From assembly GCA_000720805.1 (NCBI GenBank), contig JODI01000003.1:1-64000 (forward strand): 64,000 nucleotides of DNA, read 5' to 3'. A model generated the notes under the pieces. It ran no database searches, was not told where the DNA came from, and saw nothing but the letters and a program-made list of their open reading frames with translations. The position numbers and the translations under genes were made by a program. The stretch's first letter is position 1, and every line of letters starts with the position of its first letter. This DNA is from Streptomyces violaceoruber. GTDB taxonomy: Bacteria; Actinomycetota; Actinomycetes; Streptomycetales; Streptomycetaceae. Positions 49,983 through 59,551 of this stretch are shown here, piece after piece.

Positions 49983-50504
49983 TCAGAGCCTTGCGCGGGT
50001 CGCTTCCAGCAGCCGTACGACCGACTCGTCCGCCACGGTCGGCACCTCGTCGTACCCGAACCAGCGCACATCGAGCGACTCCTCGCTGACCGCGTGCGCC
50101 GCGCCGGGCGGCGCCACGGCCGCGTACTGGACGTCGAAGTGCCAGTGGCACGGCGCCGGGATCGCGTGCCGGTCCAGGCGCACCGGGCCGCCCGGGAGCA
50201 GCGTCAGACCCTCGACGCCGGACTCCTCCGTCGCCTCACGAAGAGCCGCCGCCTGCAGGGAGGCGTCCTGCGGCTCGCAGTGGCCGCCCATCTGGAGCCA
50301 CATGCGCAGCTTCCTGTGGAGCGTGAGCAGCACGCGGCCGCGCTCCGGTTCGATCACCAGGGCGCTCGCCGTGATGTGCCCGTCCTCGCAGGCCTTCCAC
50401 ATGCCGTCCGGGTGCTCCGCCAAATGGTCCAGGTACGCCTGGCGCAGCTCTCCCTGGTCCTCGTAGCGCTTCAGAACGAGGACCGCGTCGTCGTACAGGC
50501 TCAC
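49983..50504 (-). CDS. NUDIX hydrolase (173 aa)
   Basis: NUDIX box GGHCEPQDASLQAAALREATEESG (about residues 80-103) with the catalytic Glu residues intact. The N-terminus (SLYDDAVLVLKRYEDQGELRQAYLDHL) and later DRHAIPAPCHWHFDVQYAAVAP fit an actinobacterial subgroup of unknown substrate. GTG 50504 overlaps the stop of the zincin-like gene upstream (GTGA), so it is translated with it. This gene is intact, unlike the NUDIX remnant at 20.4 kb. Confidence 0.88.
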   Translation of the reverse strand: MSLYDDAVLVLKRYEDQGELRQAYLDHLAEHPDGMWKACEDGHITASALVIEPERGRVLLTLHRKLRMWLQMGGHCEPQDASLQAAALREATEESGVEGLTLLPGGPVRLDRHAIPAPCHWHFDVQYAAVAPPGAAHAVSEESLDVRWFGYDEVPTVADESVVRLLEATRARL

Positions 50505-51970
50505 TCGGTGTCGTCGCCCTTGTCGGTGTCCTTGGTGTCCTTGGTGTCCTCGGCGTCCGCGGAGCTGTCGTCCTTCTTCTTGAGGTCGGGCTTGTCGGCC
50601 GCCTCGCCGAGCATCTTGTCCAGCTCGGAGAAGTCCAGCTGCTCGCGGTGCACGAAGCCGTCCGGGTCGTCCAGGTCGGAGGCGGTCGGCAGCATGTCGG
50701 GGTGGGCCCACACGGCGTCCCGCCCGTCGACACCACGTGCGTCGGTGAGCGAGGCCCACAGACGAGAGGCGTCCCGCAGGCGGCGGGGGCGCAGCTCCAG
50801 GCCGATCAGGGTGGCGAACGTCTGCTCGGCAGGGCCGCCCGACGCGCGACGGCGGCGCAGGGTCTCGCGCAGGGCGTCGGCGGAGGACAGGCGCGGCTTC
50901 GCGGCCGCGTGGACCACCGCGTCGACCCAGCCCTCGACCAGTGCGAGAGCCGTTTCCAGACGGGCCAGGGCCGTCTTCTGCTCGGGCGTGTCCTCCGGCT
51001 GGAACATGCCCTGCTGGAGGGCGTCCTGCAGCTGCTCGGGGTTCTGCGGGTCGAACTGGCCGACCACGTCCTCCAGCTTGGCGGTGTCGACCTTGATCCC
51101 GCGCGCGTACCCGTCGACTGCTCCGAACAGGTGCGAGCGCAGCCACGGCACGTGCGCGAACAGGCGCTGGTGGGCGGCCTCGCGCAGGGCGAGATAAAGC
51201 CGCACCTCCTCCTTGGGCACGCCCAGGTCCTTGCCGAACGCCTCGATGTTCACCGGCAGCAGGGTCGCCTTGCCGGCCGGGCCGAGCGGCAGGCCGATGT
51301 CGGTCGAGCCGAACACCTCGCCCGCGAGCACGCCGACGGCCTGCCCGATCTGCGTGCCGAACATGGCGCCGCCCATCGAGCGCATCATGCCGATCAGCGG
51401 GCCGGCCATGGCCTGCATCTCCTCCGGCAGGACGTCACCCATGGCGGTGCCGACCCGCTCGGCGACCGGGTCCACGAGCTCCTTCCACGCGGGCAGGGTC
51501 GCCTCGACCCACTCCGCGCGGCTCCACGCCACCGCGGAGGCGGCGCCGGACGGCAGGGACGTGGCGTCGTCCAACCACAGGTCGGCCAGGCGGACGGCCT
51601 CCTGGACCGCGTTGCGCTCGGCGGGGCCGACGCTCGCGTCCTTGGTGCCGTCGGCGGTGCCCTGGGAGACCGTCTGGCGGGCGATCTGCTTGGCCATGTC
51701 CCAGTTCACCGGACCGCCCTCGTACGAGAGCATCTGGCCCAGCTGCTGGAAGGCGGCGCCCAGGTCGGAGGGGTTCAGCGAACCGAACATGGCGGCGAGC
51801 GGATTGTCCGCACCGGGGCCGCCAAAGCCTCCGGCGCCGGGCATCCCGCCGAAACCGAACGGGTTGGCCGGTCCCTGACCACCGCCGCTCTGCGGGTCCT
51901 TCTTCTTGCCCTCGTCGCCGTCGTCCGGCTCCTCCGGCGGAAGGCCGAATCCGAATGGGGTGTCACTCAC
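50501..51970 (-). CDS. DUF2342 zinc-dependent metalloprotease-like protein (489 aa)
   Basis: Actinobacterial DUF2342 family (zincin fold, annotated as hydrolase or coenzyme F420 biosynthesis-associated). It has a Gly/Pro-rich N-terminus with FGFGGMPGAGGFGG repeats, the family core (MMRSMGGAMFGTQIGQAVGVLAGEVFGSTDIGLPL; LREAAHQRLFAHVPWL) and a Lys/Asp-rich tail with a DTKDTKDT repeat. The H in REAAHQRLF is where the zinc motif is expected, but a standard HExxH is missing, so peptidase activity is doubtful. GTG 51970 follows GGAAT. Coupled to the NUDIX gene downstream; divergent from the SDR gene. Confidence 0.86.
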   Translation of the reverse strand: MSDTPFGFGLPPEEPDDGDEGKKKDPQSGGGQGPANPFGFGGMPGAGGFGGPGADNPLAAMFGSLNPSDLGAAFQQLGQMLSYEGGPVNWDMAKQIARQTVSQGTADGTKDASVGPAERNAVQEAVRLADLWLDDATSLPSGAASAVAWSRAEWVEATLPAWKELVDPVAERVGTAMGDVLPEEMQAMAGPLIGMMRSMGGAMFGTQIGQAVGVLAGEVFGSTDIGLPLGPAGKATLLPVNIEAFGKDLGVPKEEVRLYLALREAAHQRLFAHVPWLRSHLFGAVDGYARGIKVDTAKLEDVVGQFDPQNPEQLQDALQQGMFQPEDTPEQKTALARLETALALVEGWVDAVVHAAAKPRLSSADALRETLRRRRASGGPAEQTFATLIGLELRPRRLRDASRLWASLTDARGVDGRDAVWAHPDMLPTASDLDDPDGFVHREQLDFSELDKMLGEAADKPDLKKKDDSSADAEDTKDTKDTDKGDDTE

Positions 51971-52162
51971 GGGATTCCTCGGCTGGTAAGGCCACCGGTT
52001 CTCTCCGGCGGCGCGGCTGCCCGACAACACCACCCAGCGTAGACACCATGGGCGCTTCGAGCCTCGGTGCTTCGCCGACTGTCGGCCTGCGGCAGGATGG
52101 ATGCCACCTGGTACGTACGCGTCACTCGCGTTCCTACTGAAGACAACCACTGGAGACGCCCG

Positions 52163-53275
52163 GTGAGTTCCCCAGATCCGCAGGTTCGCGCAGCGCGAAA
52201 CCCGTCAACCAGTTCTGCCATCCGCGGGCCCGTCGTCGCGGTCACCGGTGCCGCGTCCGGCGTAGGCGCCCTGCTCACCGAGCGGCTCGTCGCATCGGAG
52301 GAGGTCAAGCAGGTCATCGCACTCGACGAGCGGCGTGGCGAGTGTGCCTCGGCCCAGTGGCACATCCTCGATGTGCGGGATCCGGCCATCGCCGAGAAGC
52401 TGCGAGGGGCCGACGTGGTGGTCCATCTGGCTCTCGATCTCGACCTGGAGACCGATGCCGCCGCCCGGACGGCCTACAACGTGCGGGGGACGCAGACCGT
52501 GCTGACCGCGGCCGCGGCGGCGGGCGTCCACCGGGTCGTGCTGTGCACGTCATCCATGGTCTACGGGGCCCTGCCGGACAACGAGCTGCCGTTGGCGGAG
52601 GACGCGGAACTGCGGGCCACGGCGGAGGCGACCGGCGTGGGGGACCTGCTGGAGATCGAACGACTGGCCCGGAGGGCTCCTCGGGCCCATCCCGGACTCA
52701 ATGTCACCGTGGTGCGGCCGGCCGTGCTCGTCGGCGGCACCGACACCGCGCTGACGAGGTATTTCGAGTCGCCTCGGCTCCTGGTCGTCGCCGGCTCACG
52801 GCCCGCCTGGCAGTTCTGCCACGTCGAGGACCTGTGCAGTGCGCTGGAACACGCCGTCCTGGAGAAGGTCGAGGGGGAGCTTGCTGTCGGCTGCGACGGG
52901 TGGCTGGAGCAGGAGGAGGTCGAGGAGCTGAGCGGGATCCGGCGGATGGAGCTGCCGTCGACGGTCGCGCTGGGGGCGGCTGCCCGGCTGCACCGGATCG
53001 GGCTCACGCCGTCTCCGGCGGGAGATCTGGCGTACACGATGTACCCCTGGGTGGTGAGCGGAAGCCGGCTGCATGACGCGGGCTGGCGGCCGCAGTGGAC
53101 CAACGAGGAGGTGCTCGCGGAGCTCCTCGAGGAGGTCGCCGGGAGGCACACGGTGGCCGGGCGGCGGCTGGGGCGCAAGGACGCGACGGCGGCCGGGGCC
53201 GCGGGGGCGACGGTGGCACTGCTGGGAGCGGCGGCAGTGGTGCGGAGGGCCCGGAAGGCGCGGCGGCGGATCTGA
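52163..53275 (+). CDS. SDR/NAD-dependent epimerase-fold protein lacking the YxxxK pair (370 aa)
   Basis: A Rossmann-fold extended SDR: VVAVTGAASGVGALLTERLV (glycine motif), ALDERRGE, VVHLAL (the NNAG-like position), VLCTSSMVYGALPDNELPL. Where the catalytic YxxxK is expected (about residue 150-165) the sequence reads ATGVGDLLEIERLARRA, with neither Tyr nor the Lys four later. It may bind a nucleotide without oxidoreductase chemistry, a pattern known for atypical SDRs. The C-terminus has a single hydrophobic stretch (about 340-360, AGAAGATVALLGAAAVV) and a basic end, suggesting a membrane anchor. GTG 52163 is preceded by GGAG at 8 nt. Confidence 0.84.
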   Translation: MSSPDPQVRAARNPSTSSAIRGPVVAVTGAASGVGALLTERLVASEEVKQVIALDERRGECASAQWHILDVRDPAIAEKLRGADVVVHLALDLDLETDAAARTAYNVRGTQTVLTAAAAAGVHRVVLCTSSMVYGALPDNELPLAEDAELRATAEATGVGDLLEIERLARRAPRAHPGLNVTVVRPAVLVGGTDTALTRYFESPRLLVVAGSRPAWQFCHVEDLCSALEHAVLEKVEGELAVGCDGWLEQEEVEELSGIRRMELPSTVALGAAARLHRIGLTPSPAGDLAYTMYPWVVSGSRLHDAGWRPQWTNEEVLAELLEEVAGRHTVAGRRLGRKDATAAGAAGATVALLGAAAVVRRARKARRRI

Positions 53276-53481
53276 GGGCGCGGTGCTGGTGCTGTCGGGC
53301 GCACTGTGCTGGTGCGGACGCCGGATTCGTCGTCCCACCGCACGCCCCCGCCGCCCCTTGCCCGTGCTGTCCTTTGCCCGTCCCGTCCCTTTGCCCGGCC
53401 CGTCCCTGCCGGACGGGCACGCGCGCGTGCCGGGCGCCGGGGCTGTTCCCCGTCCGCGTCGGCGTGCGGCACGATGGGGGT

Positions 53482-53943
53482 ATGGCACCCACATACGACC
53501 ACCCCGGCGAGCAGGTCGCTCAGGATCCGATCAAGTTGCTCGCCATCCGGGAGACGGCACTCTCCCTGGACGAGGTCTTCCGGGCGGTCGGGGACGACGC
53601 CGCCGGGGGGACCGCGTTGTTCGTGGGGACCGTGCGGAATCACGACGGGGGCGCCGATGTCGAGGCGCTCGGGTATTCGTGCCACCCCAGTGCCGAGGCC
53701 GAGATGCGGCGGATCGCCGAGAAGGTCGTCGCGGAGTATCCGGTGCGGGCACTCGCCGCGGTGCACCGGATCGGAGACCTCCGGGTCGGGGACCTGGCCG
53801 TCGTCGTCGCCGTGTCCTGCCCGCACCGGGGCGAGGCCTTCGAGGCATGCCGGAAGCTGATCGACGACCTCAAGCACGAAGTGCCCATCTGGAAGCACCA
53901 GAGGTTCTCCGACGGCACGGAGGAATGGGTCGGGGCCTGCTGA
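53482..53943 (+). CDS. moaE: MoaE, molybdopterin synthase large subunit (153 aa)
   Basis: Transfers dithiolene sulfur to precursor Z using MoaD thiocarboxylate. Recognisable by ALFVGTVRNHDGG (about residues 45-57), SCHPSAEAEMRRIAEKV, RIGDLRVGDLAVVVAVSCPHRGEAFEACR and the catalytic Lys in VPIWKHQRF. The first 20 residues are an actinobacterial extension. ATG 53482 lies 6 nt after CACGAT, without a ribosome site. moeZ, which charges MoaD with sulfur, lies at 17 kb in the same window. No moaD is next to it. Confidence 0.94.
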   Translation: MAPTYDHPGEQVAQDPIKLLAIRETALSLDEVFRAVGDDAAGGTALFVGTVRNHDGGADVEALGYSCHPSAEAEMRRIAEKVVAEYPVRALAAVHRIGDLRVGDLAVVVAVSCPHRGEAFEACRKLIDDLKHEVPIWKHQRFSDGTEEWVGAC

Positions 53944-54108
53944 TCCCGCTTCCACCCTCGTTGCACCTGTCACCCTCGACGCACCCGCCGACCCTGTCCT
54001 CACCCTCTCCGGTTGCGTAACCGCACCCCTGGCGTGAGCGTTGTCAGCGCGGATGGTTAATCTGCTGATCAGTCAGTTGTGGTGGTTGAGGTGGGGTTGG
54101 AGGTCGGC

Positions 54109-54273
54109 ATGGGGGCGCTCGTCTGGTTGCTGATTCCGCTGGCGGCTGCGATCGGCGCCGGCCTGTGGGGAAGTTGGGCCAACCGGACCCGCAGGACCCG
54201 GGGCGACGGTCCCGAGCTTGACGGATATGCCCGGTTCCGCGCCGCCATGGAGAAGTCCCACTCCGGCACATGA
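54109..54273 (+). CDS. small single-span membrane protein (54 aa)
   Basis: MGALVWLLIPLAAAIGAGLWGSW is one N-terminal membrane helix, followed by a basic turn (ANRTRRTRGDG) and a short soluble end (YARFRAAMEKSHSGT). ATG 54109 has GGAGG 5 bases upstream. It stands directly before the PDZ protease gene on the same strand, and this pairing is conserved in Streptomyces; it may help that protease in the membrane, but the role is unknown. Confidence 0.75.
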   Translation: MGALVWLLIPLAAAIGAGLWGSWANRTRRTRGDGPELDGYARFRAAMEKSHSGT

Positions 54274-54326
54274 CCCGGGCGCGGCCCTGACGGTGCGCTG
54301 ACAGGACCGTCCCGTACTGTCGTGCC

Positions 54327-55421
54327 ATGCCACGCCGCACCGCGACGATGCTCGCCTCCACCCTGATGCTGATCGCGCTCCTGTGCGCGGGAGTCTTCAT
54401 CAACGTGCCGTATTCGGAGATGTCACCGGGACCGACGGTGAACACCCTCGGGGAGCACGACGGCGAGCCGGTACTGCAGATCTCCGGCCGGAAGACGTAC
54501 GGGACGAGCGGGAACCTGAACATGACCACCGTCCGGGTCACCAGCGCCGACTACAAGATGAACCTCGTGGAGGCCGTCTACGGATGGCTCGCGCACGACA
54601 ACAGGGTCGTGCCGCACGACACGCTCTACCCGGACGGCAAGACCGAGGAGCAGTCCACCCAGGAGAACGCCGAGGAGTTCAGCCAGTCCCAGGAGAGCGC
54701 GAAGGTCGCCGCGCTGAAGAGGCTGGACGTCCCGGTGCGGTCCTGGGTGATCGTCTCGACCGTCGTCAAGGGCTCCCCGGCCGAGGGCAGGCTGCACGCC
54801 GGTGACGTGATCAAGGCCGTCGACGGTACGGCGGTGAAGGAGCCGGCCGACGTCGCGAAGCTGGTGACCAAGCACAAGCCGGGGCAGAAGGTCGTGTTCA
54901 CGATCGTGCCGGCCAAGGAGCAGGCCGCCGCCGAGAAGGCGAACAGGACGGCGACGAAGACGCAGGACGTGACCATCACGACCGCGACCTCCGACGACAG
55001 CGGTGAGAAGCGCGCCATCGTCGGGATCTCCGCCGGGACCGACCACACGTTCCCGTTCACCATCGACATCAAGCTCGCCGACGTCGGCGGGCCGAGTGCC
55101 GGCCTGATGTTCGCCCTCGGCATCTACGACAAGCTCACCCCGGGCAGCCTCACCGGGGGCAAGTTCGTCGCCGGCACCGGCACCATCGACGACAACGGCA
55201 AGGTCGGCCCGATCGGCGGCATCGAGATGAAGACCGTCGGCGCGCGCGACAAGGGCGCCCAGTACTTCCTCACCCCCGCCGAGAACTGCGCGGCCGCCGC
55301 GAGTGATCCCCCCAGCGGGCTCACGCTCGTCAAGGTGAACACCATCGACGACGCGCTGGGCGCCCTGAAGGACATCCGCAGCGGCGACACCGCCGACCTG
55401 CCGAAGTGCACGACGAAGTAG
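54327..55421 (+). CDS. PDZ-domain Lon-like (S16) membrane protease (364 aa)
   Basis: An N-terminal signal anchor (MLASTLMLIALLCAGVFI) holds the protein on the outer face. A PDZ domain (about residues 130-205, VIVSTVVKGSPAEGRLHAGDVIKAVDGTAV) and a C-terminal S16 Lon-type proteolytic domain follow. The catalytic Ser is in DVGGPSAGLMFALGIYD (about 245-260), and the Lys in GGIEMKTVGARDKGAQYFL (about 300). No AAA domain, so it is ATP-independent. The tail ends in a Cys-containing KCTTK. ATG 54327 is preceded by TACTGT at 6 nt. It resembles the YlbL-like proteases of Gram-positives that cut membrane-linked substrates. Confidence 0.9.
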   Translation: MPRRTATMLASTLMLIALLCAGVFINVPYSEMSPGPTVNTLGEHDGEPVLQISGRKTYGTSGNLNMTTVRVTSADYKMNLVEAVYGWLAHDNRVVPHDTLYPDGKTEEQSTQENAEEFSQSQESAKVAALKRLDVPVRSWVIVSTVVKGSPAEGRLHAGDVIKAVDGTAVKEPADVAKLVTKHKPGQKVVFTIVPAKEQAAAEKANRTATKTQDVTITTATSDDSGEKRAIVGISAGTDHTFPFTIDIKLADVGGPSAGLMFALGIYDKLTPGSLTGGKFVAGTGTIDDNGKVGPIGGIEMKTVGARDKGAQYFLTPAENCAAAASDPPSGLTLVKVNTIDDALGALKDIRSGDTADLPKCTTK

Positions 55422-55424
55422 CCC

Positions 55425-55500
55425 TCCAGGCCCCCAGGGCGCAGGCTCAGACCCCAAGGGCCCAGACCCCGGGTCCCAGACCCCAGGGTCCCAGACCCCA
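55425..55500. repeat. tandem CAGACCCCAGGGTCC-type repeats
   Basis: Five degenerate 13-15 bp units between the protease stop and the convergent PPA1309 gene. Each can fold (CCC...GGG), so the array may serve as a GC-rich terminator for both genes. Confidence 0.6.
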
Positions 55501-55503
55501 GGG

Positions 55504-56046
55504 CTACTCCTCGAAGGTCGCCGCCAGCGCCTCCGTGAGGCCGGGAACCAGGTCGGAACCCGTGAGGACCTCCGTCGGGGAGTCCTTCTCGCGCAGCCGC
55601 AGGGCCGACTCGCGGGCGCCGTCGCGCAGCACCGCGACCGTCATCCGCACCTCCTGGCGGTCCGGGTGCTCGGCCACCCACTGGGCGAGCTTCTTCTCGC
55701 TCAGACCGTCGGGAACGGTCGCCTCCGCGGACGGCGGCAGCATCAGGCGCTCCACGGTGAGCGCGCAGCCGGCCACCGCGTCGGGCCAGGCGATGGTGCC
55801 GAGGAACTCGTCGAGCGGCTTGCCCGTCGGCACCTCGTCCTGCTCGATCGGGGTGAGGCCGGTGGTCTCCTGCTCCGCCTGGAGGCCGAGCTGGGCCGCG
55901 AGGGCGGGTTCCTGGACCCGTAGCCGTGCGGTGTCTACGAGGGCGAAGAGGCGGGCGGGCTGGTCCCAGCCGAGGCCGGAGGCGTACTCGTCGATCTCGA
56001 GGACCGCCCGGGTCAGCGGGCTCGCCGCCATGGGAGTGTTGGACAT
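55504..56046 (-). CDS. PPA1309 family protein (180 aa)
   Basis: Matches the conserved actinobacterial PPA1309 family of unknown function: LTRAVLEIDEYASGLGWDQPARLFALVDTARL at the front, then GTIAWPDAVAGCALTVERLMLPP and QEVRMTVAVLRDGARESALRLR. Soluble, no Cys pairs and no motif for a reaction. ATG 56046 is chosen because it precedes the conserved block by ten residues. It is divergent from the UPF0182 gene; the 151-bp space contains an inverted repeat. This gene pair is conserved in Streptomyces. Confidence 0.85.
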   Translation of the reverse strand: MSNTPMAASPLTRAVLEIDEYASGLGWDQPARLFALVDTARLRVQEPALAAQLGLQAEQETTGLTPIEQDEVPTGKPLDEFLGTIAWPDAVAGCALTVERLMLPPSAEATVPDGLSEKKLAQWVAEHPDRQEVRMTVAVLRDGARESALRLREKDSPTEVLTGSDLVPGLTEALAATFEE

Positions 56047-56062
56047 GGTCACAATCCTGCCT

Positions 56063-56086
56063 GGTTCCCTACCCGAATCGGGAACC
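56063..56086. promoter_or_regulatory. inverted repeat in the PPA1309/UPF0182 divergent region
   Basis: GGTTCCC (56063-56069) and GGGAACC (56080-56086) flank a 10-nt core that itself contains CCCGAATCGGG. It lies 17 bp upstream of the PPA1309 start, a likely operator position. Confidence 0.5.
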
Positions 56087-56197
56087 GAGTAAAGCGTGAG
56101 TAAGTTGCATAGATGAGGGCCTACGATCACGTGGCCCATGGACGGCCCGTGATGACGCGGGCCTGACGGACCAACAGCGAACTTCGAGGTGCGCACC

Positions 56198-59170
56198 TTG
56201 GCTTTCCAGATGCCGGACCGCGGCGGAGGCCCGACGGGGCCACGGATCAGAGTGGGCCGCCCGTCCCGGCGCGTCCGGACCCTGCTCATGACACTGGGCG
56301 TCCTTGCCGTGCTCGGCATGGCGTTCACCATGTTCGCGGGATTCTGGACGGACTGGCTCTGGTACCGGTCGGTGAACTACTCGTCCGTGTTCACGACGAC
56401 GCTGTGGACCAAGATCGGACTGTTCTTCGTCTTCGGTCTGCTGATGGCCCTCGCGGTCGGTTTCAACATCTGGCTCGCCCACCGTCTGCGTCCGCCGCTG
56501 AGCGCCATGTCCATGGAGCAGCAGAGCCTCGACCGCTACCGGATGGGCATCGCACCGTACAAGAAGTGGCTGCTGCTCGGGATCACCTCCCTGGTGGGCC
56601 TGATCGCGGGTGCCTCCGCCTCCAGCCAGTGGCGTACGTGGCTGATGTGGGTCAACGGCGTGCCCTTCCACCAGAAGGACCCGCAGTTCCACCTCGACAT
56701 CTCCTTCTACACCTTCGACCTGCCCTGGTACCGGTTCCTGCTCGGCTTCGGCTTCGCCGCCACGATCCTCTCCGTGATCGCCGCCGCGCTCACCCACTAC
56801 CTGTACGGCGGCCTCAGGGTCACCTCCCCGGGCGCGCGCGCCACGGCCGCCGCGACCGGGCACCTGTCGGTGCTGCTGGGCGTCTTCGTCGCCCTCAAGG
56901 CGGTCGCCTACTGGCTCGACCGGTACGGACTCGCGGTGAAGTCAAGCGACTTCAAGGCCACCGACAACTGGACGGGCCTCAGGTACGTCGACGCCAACGC
57001 GTATCTGCCGGCCAAGACGATCCTGTTCTGCATCGCGGTCATCTGCGCGCTGCTGTTCTTCGCGACCCTGTGGCGGCGCACCTGGCAGCTGCCCGTCATC
57101 GGCTTCGGCCTGATGGTGCTGTCCGCGATCCTCATCGGCGGCCTGTACCCGGCGATCGTCCAGAAGTTCCAGGTCCAGCCGAACGAGCAGGCCAAGGAAG
57201 CGCCGTACGTCGCGAAGAACCTCAAGGCGACGCGTGAGGCGTACGGCATCGACGACGCCCAGGTCAGCGAGTACGAAGGCAAGTCCACCACGGAGAAGAC
57301 CAAGCTGCGCGACGACGCCACCGACGCGGCCAGCATCCGCATCATGGACCCGAACATCGTCTCGCCGACGTTCCAGCAGCTCCAGCAGATGCGGAACTAC
57401 TACGCCTTCCCGACCAACCTGGACGTCGACCGCTACAGCACCAAGGACGGCAACGACCAGGACACGGTCATCGGTCTGCGGGAGCTGAACCTCAACGGCA
57501 TCCCCAAGAACAACTGGATCAACGACCACTTCCGCTACACCCACGGATACGGCGCGGTCGCCGCCAAGGGCACCGAGGCGGACTCCCAGGGCCGGCCGGT
57601 CTTCACCGAGTCCGACCTGCCGTCCAAGGGCGAGCTCAAGACGTACCAGCAGCGCGTCTACTACGGCGAGAAGACCAACACGTACTCGATCGTCGGCGGT
57701 CCCCAGAAGGAGATCGACTACTCCGACGACAACGGCGAGAAGACCTTCAGCTACACCGGCAAGAGCGGGGTCAACCTCTCCAACCCGATCAACCGGGCCG
57801 CGTACGCGGTGGCGTTCAACGAGCCGCAGATCCTCTACTCCGGTGCCATCGGCGAGGGTTCGCGGATCCTGTACAACCGCACCCCGAAGGAGCGCGTCGA
57901 GGCGGTCGCCCCCTGGCTGACCATCGACGGCGACGCCTATCCGGCGGTGGTGAGCGGCAAGATCCAGTGGATCGTCGACGCGTACACGACGACCAACGGA
58001 TACCCGTACGCCTCGCGGACGACGCTGGGTGACACGACGGCCGACTCGCTGACCGCGACCAACAACTCGCGCGCGGTGGTGGCCCAGCAGAACCAGGTCA
58101 ACTACATCCGCAACTCGGTGAAGGCGACCGTCGACGCGTACACCGGTCAGGTCAAGCTCTACCAGTGGGACACCCAGGACCCGGTCCTGAAGACCTGGAT
58201 GAAGGCCTTCCCGGGCACGGTCGAGCCCAAGGGGGACATCTCCCAGGCGCTGATGGACCATCTGCGGTACCCGCAGGACCTGTTCAAGGTCCAGCGCGAA
58301 CTGCTCAGCCGCTACCACGTGGAGGACGCGCAGACGTTCCTCAGCGGCAGCGAGGTGTGGCAGGTGCCGGACGACCCGACCAACAAGTCGGGCAACGCGG
58401 TGCCGCCGTACTACCTGAGCATGAAGATGCCGGACCAGTCCTCGCAGGCGTTCTCGCTGACGACGACGTTCACGCCCAACGGCCGGGACAACCTCAGTGC
58501 GTTCATGTCCGTCGACGCGGAGGCGGGCACCAGCGACTACGGCAAGATCAGAATCCTGAAACTGCCGACGAACACCGCCGTCAACGGGCCCAAACAGGTG
58601 CAGAGCCAGTTCAACTCCAAACCGGACATCGCCGAGACCATCAGCCTGCTCAACCGCGGTGACTCCACCGTGGAGTACGGCAACCTGCTGGCAGTGCCTC
58701 TCGACGGCGAATTCCTGTACGTGGAACCGGTCTACGTCCGGGGTGGGGGCCTGAAGTACCCACTGCTGCGGAAGTTGTTGGTGACCTACGGCGGCAACAC
58801 CGCCTTCGAGGACACCCTGGGCACGGCCCTCAACAAGGTCTTCGGAGCGGACGTTTCGACGACCCCGCCACCGGACCAGGGCGACACGACCAAACCGCCG
58901 CCGACGTCCACCAACCCCACTGTCCAGGAGGCGTTGAACGAGGCTCAGGAGGCCTTCGACGCCGGCCAGAAGGCGCTGAGCAAGCAGCCGATCGACTGGG
59001 AGGCGTACGGCAAGGCTCAGAAGGACCTGGAGGCGGCGCTGACGCGGGCCGAACAGGCCCAGACCGAGTCCCGCAAGGGCAGCGGCAGTGGCGGCAAGCC
59101 GAGCAGCAGCCCGAAGCCGACCGGTAGTCCGTCGGGGAGTCCCAGTCCGTCCGGCAGTCCCAGTGGCTGA
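56198..59170 (+). CDS. UPF0182 family large membrane protein (990 aa)
   Basis: Seven hydrophobic helices fill the first 330 residues (first [21 protein letters not shown]; last [21 protein letters not shown]). A very large extracellular domain follows (about 340-900), with family blocks such as [17 protein letters not shown], then [10 protein letters not shown], and [17 protein letters not shown]. The end (from about 900) is disordered, with Pro/Thr and a Gly-Ser-Pro tail. The function of UPF0182 is unknown; it is nearly universal in actinobacteria. Start TTG 56198 has GAGGTG at good spacing; GTG 56189 and ATG 56210 are alternatives. The tRNA-fMet gene follows 78 bp later. Confidence 0.9.
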   Translation: MAFQMPDRGGGPTGPRIRVGRPSRRVRTLLMTLGVLAVLGMAFTMFAGFWTDWLWYRSVNYSSVFTTTLWTKIGLFFVFGLLMALAVGFNIWLAHRLRPPLSAMSMEQQSLDRYRMGIAPYKKWLLLGITSLVGLIAGASASSQWRTWLMWVNGVPFHQKDPQFHLDISFYTFDLPWYRFLLGFGFAATILSVIAAALTHYLYGGLRVTSPGARATAAATGHLSVLLGVFVALKAVAYWLDRYGLAVKSSDFKATDNWTGLRYVDANAYLPAKTILFCIAVICALLFFATLWRRTWQLPVIGFGLMVLSAILIGGLYPAIVQKFQVQPNEQAKEAPYVAKNLKATREAYGIDDAQVSEYEGKSTTEKTKLRDDATDAASIRIMDPNIVSPTFQQLQQMRNYYAFPTNLDVDRYSTKDGNDQDTVIGLRELNLNGIPKNNWINDHFRYTHGYGAVAAKGTEADSQGRPVFTESDLPSKGELKTYQQRVYYGEKTNTYSIVGGPQKEIDYSDDNGEKTFSYTGKSGVNLSNPINRAAYAVAFNEPQILYSGAIGEGSRILYNRTPKERVEAVAPWLTIDGDAYPAVVSGKIQWIVDAYTTTNGYPYASRTTLGDTTADSLTATNNSRAVVAQQNQVNYIRNSVKATVDAYTGQVKLYQWDTQDPVLKTWMKAFPGTVEPKGDISQALMDHLRYPQDLFKVQRELLSRYHVEDAQTFLSGSEVWQVPDDPTNKSGNAVPPYYLSMKMPDQSSQAFSLTTTFTPNGRDNLSAFMSVDAEAGTSDYGKIRILKLPTNTAVNGPKQVQSQFNSKPDIAETISLLNRGDSTVEYGNLLAVPLDGEFLYVEPVYVRGGGLKYPLLRKLLVTYGGNTAFEDTLGTALNKVFGADVSTTPPPDQGDTTKPPPTSTNPTVQEALNEAQEAFDAGQKALSKQPIDWEAYGKAQKDLEAALTRAEQAQTESRKGSGSGGKPSSSPKPTGSPSGSPSPSGSPSG

Positions 59171-59248
59171 TCACGAGGCTGCCTCCAGCGGCTGATCACA
59201 AGGTTGATCAGAAGCCCCCCGCGCCGTGATACGGTTGCAGAACAACGG

Positions 59249-59322
59249 CGCGGGGTGGAGCAGCTCGGTAGCTCGCTGGGCTCATAACCCAGAGGTCGCA
59301 GGTTCAAATCCTGTCCCCGCTA
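59249..59322 (+). tRNA. initiator tRNA-fMet (CAU), copy 1
   Basis: A 74-nt cloverleaf without encoded CCA. The acceptor has an unpaired first base (C1 against U72), and the anticodon stem carries three consecutive G-C pairs next to the CAT at 59283-59285; both are hallmarks of the initiator. The TPsiC loop reads GGTTCAAATCC. It is identical to copy 2. Confidence 0.95.
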
Positions 59323-59354
59323 CTGAAATCGACGACGTCAGTCGTTCGCCAGTG

Positions 59355-59386
59355 AAGGCCCGGATCCTGACAAGGATCCGGGCCTT
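59355..59386 (+). terminator. terminator after tRNA-fMet copy 1
   Basis: AAGGCCCGGATCC (59355-59367) pairs with GGATCCGGGCCTT (59374-59386) around TGACAA and is followed by TGTGG. Confidence 0.85.
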
Positions 59387-59551
59387 TGTGGTGTGCGAAC
59401 GAATGTGCCGACCGAGGGACGGCCGTGCCGCCGCGGGGAGTTGGCTGAGTGTGTGTTTGACTTGTCTCTCTGTGGGCATGTCGACAAAACGCTGTAGTGA
59501 CCTCAATGGCTGCGGTATACCAGGTGTACCCAGGTTGCAGGTGGTGCGACG

